Below are positions 31,267-36,383 of a DNA stretch of 36,383 nucleotides, piece after piece (position 1 is the first letter of the stretch; each line of letters starts with the position of its first letter). Below the pieces are notes generated by a model. It worked only from the letters and a program-made list of their open reading frames with translations, did no database searches and was not told the DNA's origin. Source of the DNA: Chytriomyces cf. hyalinus JEL632 (Eukaryota; Chytridiomycota; Chytridiomycetes; Chytridiales; Chytriomycetaceae); contig JAIWWG010000166.1 in the NCBI GenBank assembly GCA_025435555.1, forward strand, positions 1 through 36,383, read 5' to 3'. The position numbers and the translations under genes are program-made.

Positions 31267-34200
31267 ATGTCCGGCCATATAGTGCGCAAGGGCCTTGTCA
31301 ACATGAAAGAGGACGAGGGTCTGCGCTCATTCCTATGGTCTAGACGGTGCTTGATCCTGAGGGACCAGTCACTGGCGGTGTACAAGAACGAGGTGGGGTG
31401 ACTTTTTGCTTATGCCAGGTCCTGTGTTTCAGAATCTAAACGGACGATTGCCAACCCTTGCCGGGCCACCGCCAACACCCTTGCAATGCGAAATCCTGTA
31501 TACAGAATACTACACAGGCCCAATTCATTGTGCTGCTGCGGGACGTGCTGTCGGTTGATCGGTCACAGACCAAGCCTTTTGCGTTTGAAGTGTCGCTGTC
31601 GAGCGGCAAGTCATTTGCGGTGGCTTGCAAGAGCGACGAGGAAGTGTATGCATGGATGGACGAGATATACCAGGTGCGTGACATGTTGTGGCGGGTGGGA
31701 GTGATGGATGACTGATCAATTTAAATACTTGACCTGTGGGGGATTTGATGCTACGAAAACAAACAGCGCTGTCCACGTACTGGCATTAGTGGACCTACCA
31801 ACTTTGTGCATGAGGTTCATGTGGGCGTGGACGACGACGGGCTGTTCCGGGTTCGTACTGATCTCATTGAAGCGGGGCGCCATCCCTCTCCCCCCAAAAA
31901 TTTAATGTGCTCACCACCGCTCCACCAAATACCATATTGACAGGGCCTTCCTGATGAGTGGCAGCATATCCTGCAAGCATCAACGCTTGCCCGCGGAGAC
32001 GAGTTCAAACAAAACCCGCAGGGAGTTATGGACGCTCTCAACTTTTACACGGCAACAACGAGTAAAGCCGGGAAAAAGACCAATGGGTACCAGGATGACG
32101 AGTCAGCGTACGAGGCGGACTTTGTGGATATTTACAACAACAAGAGTGGGACCCCAGATTCGGATGATGAACGCTTTGCGCCGCCACCCGTGGACCGAAG
32201 GATTGCTGCCCGCCAACCGTCTCAGCGTCGGAGGGATGATCGGTCTACCCCCGTGGACGAATACGGCACACCCATGTCGCCAGCCTCAGCCAAGGCGGAC
32301 CGGTACAACAGCAAATTCAGCGACTATGATGATGATGCGACCTTGTTGTCACCGCGCTCTGAATCCAGACGTCCGCCTCCATCCCGTGGTGCTTCAAGTC
32401 GCCGAAAAGACCAGTCGTCGGACGAATACATGCCCAGCCCCACTTCAACATCCACCTCCTCAAAGCGGACTTCATCGCTTCATCCATCCGCTGGCTCCTC
32501 CGCAGCGCAGTACGCCGAAACTCAAAGCTCTCGTACACTGGGAATGGCACCTCGCAGTGTCAGCCGTGGTAACACTCGTCGTGGAGATCGACCAGATAGA
32601 GGACAAGAAAGCAGTGACCCGCTCTCTCCGACAGCGTCCCGCATGAACCGGTCTGGATCAAATGCTGGCATCGAAATGGATCGCTCGCGCAACTTGTCTG
32701 CGGACGATGACCGAAGAGGAGGGGGTGGTGGTGCTGGTAGTTTGCAGAGAAAAGGGGACCGTAATGAATCGAGGGGGGCTTCCTCGGGACGGCGGCCTGA
32801 GCGTGCTAGACCTACTCGAAGCAATTCTCGAGCGGATGTTGATTCTGGGGATGATCGTAATCCATCGCCTGATGATTACGATGCTGCGACTATTGCGATT
32901 GTTGAAGCGAGGAACCCACGGAGTAGGGAAGTGGATTCAGACCGATACAAGGACAAGCTCAGATCGGATAAATCTGTGCGTTTAAATTCTCCTTCCACAA
33001 CATTTGTTGTTTTAAACCTAAATGCGATCATTTTGCGCAGGCCACTCGTCCTGGTCCGTCACGATCAAAAAGCGAATCCTCGCAACCCGTTGAAAAGTCA
33101 CGAGACCGCGAACGTGATCGTGATGCGGAGCGTGCTCTTCGCGCAGAAGCCCGTGCAAAAGAAAAGGCTGAGAAGAAGGCTCAAGAAGAGCTGGAACGGA
33201 AAGAAGCGGCCCGCAAAGAAAAGGAAGCTGAAGAAAAAGCATCCTCCAAAAAGCGGGAAAAGGATGCTCGGCTTTCAAAAATGCCGGAATCGATGGTCAT
33301 GGATAAACTACGTAAGTGTCGATTTCCATCAACTTGCTAGATTCGGATTCTTAACCAATTGATTTCAACAGGCTCGATTGTCACTCCCGGTGACCCCAAT
33401 CTTATTTACCGTAAGGTGAAGAAGGTTGGAGAAGGTGCATCTGGTAAAGTGTACCTTGCCCGAAATATTGCCGATCCATCTGCATCGACCGTTGCAATCA
33501 AAGAAATGCTGCTATCAAAGCAACCGCGAAAGGACCTTCTTGTCAACGAAATCATGATCATGAAGGAATGTACACATCCAAATATTGTCAAGTACATGGA
33601 CTCTTTCCTTGTGGGGCCCGATTTGTGGCTGATTTTGGAGTACATGGATGGTGGAAAACTTACGGATATCATTGATGCGCACACGCGATTGAAGGAGCCG
33701 CAAATTGCTTCCATTTGTAACGAGGTGAAACCGGTTTTTGGGATGATAGTTTTTCATTTTTTGCTGATGTGTTTTTTCTGTTGAGTCCAGATCATTAAGG
33801 GAGTTATTCACCTGCATAAGCGGAATATCATCCATCGTGATATCAAAAGTGACAACGTGTTGATTGGTCGGGACGGTGCTATTAAACTTAGTAAGTCGCG
33901 GCAATCATGTTCTGACTGTGGCTGACCAGCAGATCTGTTTCAGCTGATTTTGGATATTCCGCAAGAATCAGCGTTGCGCGCAAGCAAAGATCAACGCTCG
34001 GTATGCCATTCTTCCTTGTTGATTATCCTCACTGTCCCTCGAGTTAATGCTGCAATCAATCACAACAGTGGGTACTCCATACTGGATGGCGCCAGAGGTT
34101 GTCAAAATGAAGCCATACGGACCCAAAGTGGACATCTGGTCAACTGGAATCCTTGCAATCGAATGTGTGGAAGGAGAACCTCCCTACCTGGATGAAGACC

Positions 34201-34489
34201 ACCTGAAAGCGCTGTATCTGATTTCAACAAACGGAACGCCAACACTTAAAGATCCCGAATCACTGAGCAGAGAGTTCAAGTCATTCTTGGGCAAGTGTTT
34301 GGAGGTGGATGTTAATCTGCGTTCATCTGGAGAGGACTTGTTGGATGTGAGTGATTTTGTTGACTGGTTAGCTTGTTTCTTGACTGATAATTTTTGATAC
34401 TTGTGTGGTAGCATCCGTTTATACGTACGTCCTGCTCGCAGGCAGAGCTAGCAACGCTGGTGAAACGTTCATCTTCTCGGAGATCATAA
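31267..34489 (+). CDS. CLA4: Cla4-type p21-activated kinase (PH, CRIB/PBD, STE20 kinase)
   Basis: Ten exons (31267-31392, 31506-31673, 31767-31850, 31944-32975, 33041-33311, 33372-33724, 33791-33890, 33944-34000, 34069-34346, 34412-34489) give 848 residues. A PH domain (about 1-98) begins [18 protein letters not shown]. The CRIB motif [14 protein letters not shown] (about 105-118) binds Cdc42/Rac-GTP and continues into [14 protein letters not shown] long Ser/Arg/Asp-rich linker precedes a Glu/Arg/Lys-rich helix (about 490-550). The kinase domain (about 572-835) has [13 protein letters not shown]604, HRDIKSDN with D695, DFG 713-715 and [14 protein letters not shown] plus CRIB plus kinase defines the Cla4 branch, acting in polarity, septins and cytokinesis at the plasma membrane. 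The first intron (113 bp) holds an internal acceptor-like site, so the PH loop there is less certain. Confidence 0.92.
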
Positions 34490-35079
34490 ATACACGGGGT
34501 TCTGATCACCCATTTACCTTCTTCAAATGTCCACCTTTTCTTTTGTCTTCTAATAAAGTACGTTTTCTTTTCCCCCGAATTTTTTGGTTCTGAGTGTGAC
34601 GACAACTCGGTCAATAAGTATACGTTAGCGTTGCATTCAATGAAGTCGAGTGTCCCTCTAGTCTGAAAGCGTGTTCGGACTTGTGCTCCTTTTCCTGTCT
34701 GTGGACTCAGCACACCACAGATACCGTCGAAAGCCCGCTGATCCAATGGAAGCGAAAGCGTGAGACGCTGGATTCAAGTTTTCATCACTAGCGCGAAAAA
34801 AAAAGCGACTTAAATGCAGTTCATTTGACAAATCTGAAAACCCTGAAGGTCTGGGATCTGAAGCGCGCAAACCCCAAATGGATCTGCCAAGACATGTGGA
34901 CAACTGCAGATTGGAGGCAAAGTGGCGGGTGGGGGCCAAAACTCTGTGGTCAAAATGTACGTGTCGTGTTTGCCTGTTGCGAGCCTTGCCGTCCACCTTG
35001 TTTTTGTTCAACAGTTGGAAAACGCTTACGGCCACCAATGTGTCGGCGAACAGGAGCATAATTTTGATAACATCTTAAT
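34490..35079. other. Spacer with PAK-kinase 3' end; no supported gene
   Basis: An AATAAA at 34552-34557 is a likely poly(A) signal for the PAK kinase, 63 bp past its stop. The remainder contains open frames on both strands (for example minus 34658-35059) without recognisable motifs, splice structure or homology to the neighbours. Confidence 0.35.
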
Positions 35080-35930
35080 TCAACATCTGCTCTTCTTTTT
35101 CCTCCTGCAAACAAAATGATATGCCCATTGATGTTTCACATTGGGCCCAGGTTGCTTGCACCATCCTCGCCGCAGAAACAAACCTTTCAACTTGCTGGGT
35201 GCCAGAAATTGCTGCAAACCCCAAGGCAATAACACCTCCAGTTGTTGAATCTTGGTTGCTTTGACAATATCCAGCAGTTGCTGCACAAGTGCCTCAGGCT
35301 TCTTTTCTGCTCCGAAAAACAGTTGTGAAATCAACAGTTTCCTCAGTGACTTGAATTCAGATAAAGAAACACCAACAAAGTCTTCCAGAGTTCGCAGATG
35401 AAGCGAGGCAAGCATTGGTACCAAGTGCAGCATGCCACGTAATTGGGTCAGAATGGTCAAGGAACGCGGAAATTGAAGCTCATGGATACGAAGTTTTGCC
35501 AACCACTTTGTTGTCAGATCGAGCGAGGCTGGGTCAGAGTTGCAACGTTCCAAGTACTCTGCACCAAGGAAAGATGTATGATGGTCTTATTGGCACTGAA
35601 CATTGCGCTGAAAAAGACATGCATGTTGAGGCAAGATAGCTCCATTCCAGCTGAATCATCGACACTAGCATATCCGCCATGTTTGGAGAGGACACTAGAG
35701 TATGTCCCAGGTGCGCGCAAGTGGGTTGGCTTCAAAACCAAATTGCAAACAAGTTGCACGTCATTGCTGTGCCAGAGCTTTGCAGGTCTTGGAGCATTAT
35801 GAACTTTGAACAAATGCCCAAAGTCAAACATGGTCTTCGAGATGTACTTGAAGCAACGAATGGCATGGCACAGTTGACGAATATCACTGCCGTTCACAAA
35901 CAATGCGATGCAGTCGAGGACTTCTAAGGG
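35080..35930 (-). pseudogene. F-box/leucine-rich-like gene fragment with a frameshift
   Basis: Two overlapping minus-strand frames form one likely protein. The upstream frame reads PLEVLDCIALFVNGSDIRQLCHAIRCF, which resembles an F-box (P.EVL..I..F), and continues to IIHLSLV at about 35565. The downstream frame resumes as EYLERCNSDPASLDLTTKWL and carries a leucine-rich stretch (LRIHELQFPRSL, LHLRTLEDFVG, FKSLRKLLISQL) to a stop at 35080. The switch needs a shift of one base near 35556-35566; no intron fits. F-box proteins recruit substrates to SCF ubiquitin ligases, and large variable families are common in fungi. An in-frame stop lies just before the F-box-like start, next to a CTAAC...TTAG that could be an intron end. 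It is either a pseudogene or a gene with a sequencing error. Confidence 0.5.
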
Positions 35931-36383
35931 TTAGGGTTCAGCAAATACTTCGACTCAATTCCAGGGGATCAGCATACCCTGGGGCTATGTGGTTGTGCAT
36001 GTGGTTGTTGTCTGGTTCATGTCTCTGCAGTTGTATTCCCCCCTCGATCTCAGCATTGCCCAGTGGCACTCCTGCAGCCCTCCATCGCTCCAACTCCTCA
36101 GTCTCCAACCCTTCAGCAGTTTTCTTCAGAATTCAGCTCCTTCTTGGCCATCCTGGCTCCCCTCCATCTTTCACACTTGCCCATACCCTTCGAATGGTTC
36201 TCACTGGTCCAGTCTCCATGAAGACAAATCCAGGCATTGTTTCTTTCGGCAAGCAGTTATATGGTGGGGAGTCAAGGGCAACAAACTCTCTGGGTACTAC
36301 ATGGATTCCAATATTGATCCATTTGACATGTCTACAACAGTAAACCCCCCCAAATCATGCCCATAATACTGTGGGCAATCTTT
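35931..36383. other. Right-edge sequence, unassigned
   Basis: Frames are open on both strands (plus 35903-36343; minus pieces around 36290-35950 such as ELERWRAAGVPLGNAEIEGG), but none shows a motif I recognise. It may hold the 5' exon of the F-box-like gene or a decayed mobile element. The sequence is cut by the window edge. Confidence 0.25.

Noticed and set aside
35924-35938. Telomere-like GGGTTAGGGTT on the plus strand
   Set aside because: Only two partial TTAGGG units. On the minus strand the same bases read CTAAC...TTAG directly before the F-box-like frame, a normal branch point plus intron acceptor.
1-36383. tRNA, rRNA, CRISPR array, insertion sequence or intact transposon
   Set aside because: No cloverleaf, rRNA signature, spaced direct repeats or transposase motif was noticed on either strand; small or decayed elements could still be missed by eye.

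Overview
This window reads as nuclear DNA of a compact, intron-rich fungus, most likely a chytrid (inferred). Nearly every gene is cut by short introns of about 47-120 bp with GT..AG ends and T-rich tails. The genes are packed on both strands with very short spacers. The gene set is eukaryotic and fungal-like: TOR kinase, a PH-CRIB PAK kinase, a CaMKK-type kinase with an RP-rich insert, Rpn5, TAF7, PHF5A/Rds3, a DNAJC9-like J-protein, PYM, Aim41 and mitochondrial bL9. I built all exon models by eye from reading-frame continuity, splice signals and remembered family motifs. No transcript or database evidence was available.

Left part (1-5700): a tandem pair of paralogous single-pass membrane proteins. 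Each has a 16-cysteine ectodomain, one membrane helix, a cytoplasmic tail, a SAM domain encoded by a second exon, and a C-terminal PPAY motif. The ectodomain is built from repeated C-x15-C units. I do not recognise this architecture as a named family, and it is the best candidate here for an undescribed system, probably a surface receptor or adhesin with a SAM/WW-ligand tail.

Middle (5700-15700): RPN5 (-), malate dehydrogenase (+) whose last intron appears to create a peroxisomal AKL ending, mitochondrial bL9 (-), TAF7 (+), a CaMKK-type kinase (-) with an 8-nt microexon, and two small unassigned minus-strand genes that overlap by ATGA.

Centre (15852-25373): one 34-exon TOR gene with HEAT repeats, FAT, FRB, kinase and FATC regions, about 2435 residues. 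TOR lies close to the CaMKK-type kinase, whose relatives activate SNF1/AMPK, so two arms of nutrient signalling sit within 12 kb.

Right part (25600-36383): a tandem pair of small serine-rich proteins sharing an unusual conserved C-terminus (SFRKQI ... IPR-x-LGGGYA-x-F), a small secreted-type protein, PHF5A, DNAJC9-like, PYM, AIM41 and a Cla4/PAK kinase. It ends with a frameshifted F-box-like fragment and unassigned sequence. Gene spacing is tight: 39 bp between PYM and the DNAJC9-like gene, 55 bp between PYM and AIM41, and 65 bp between bL9 and TAF7.
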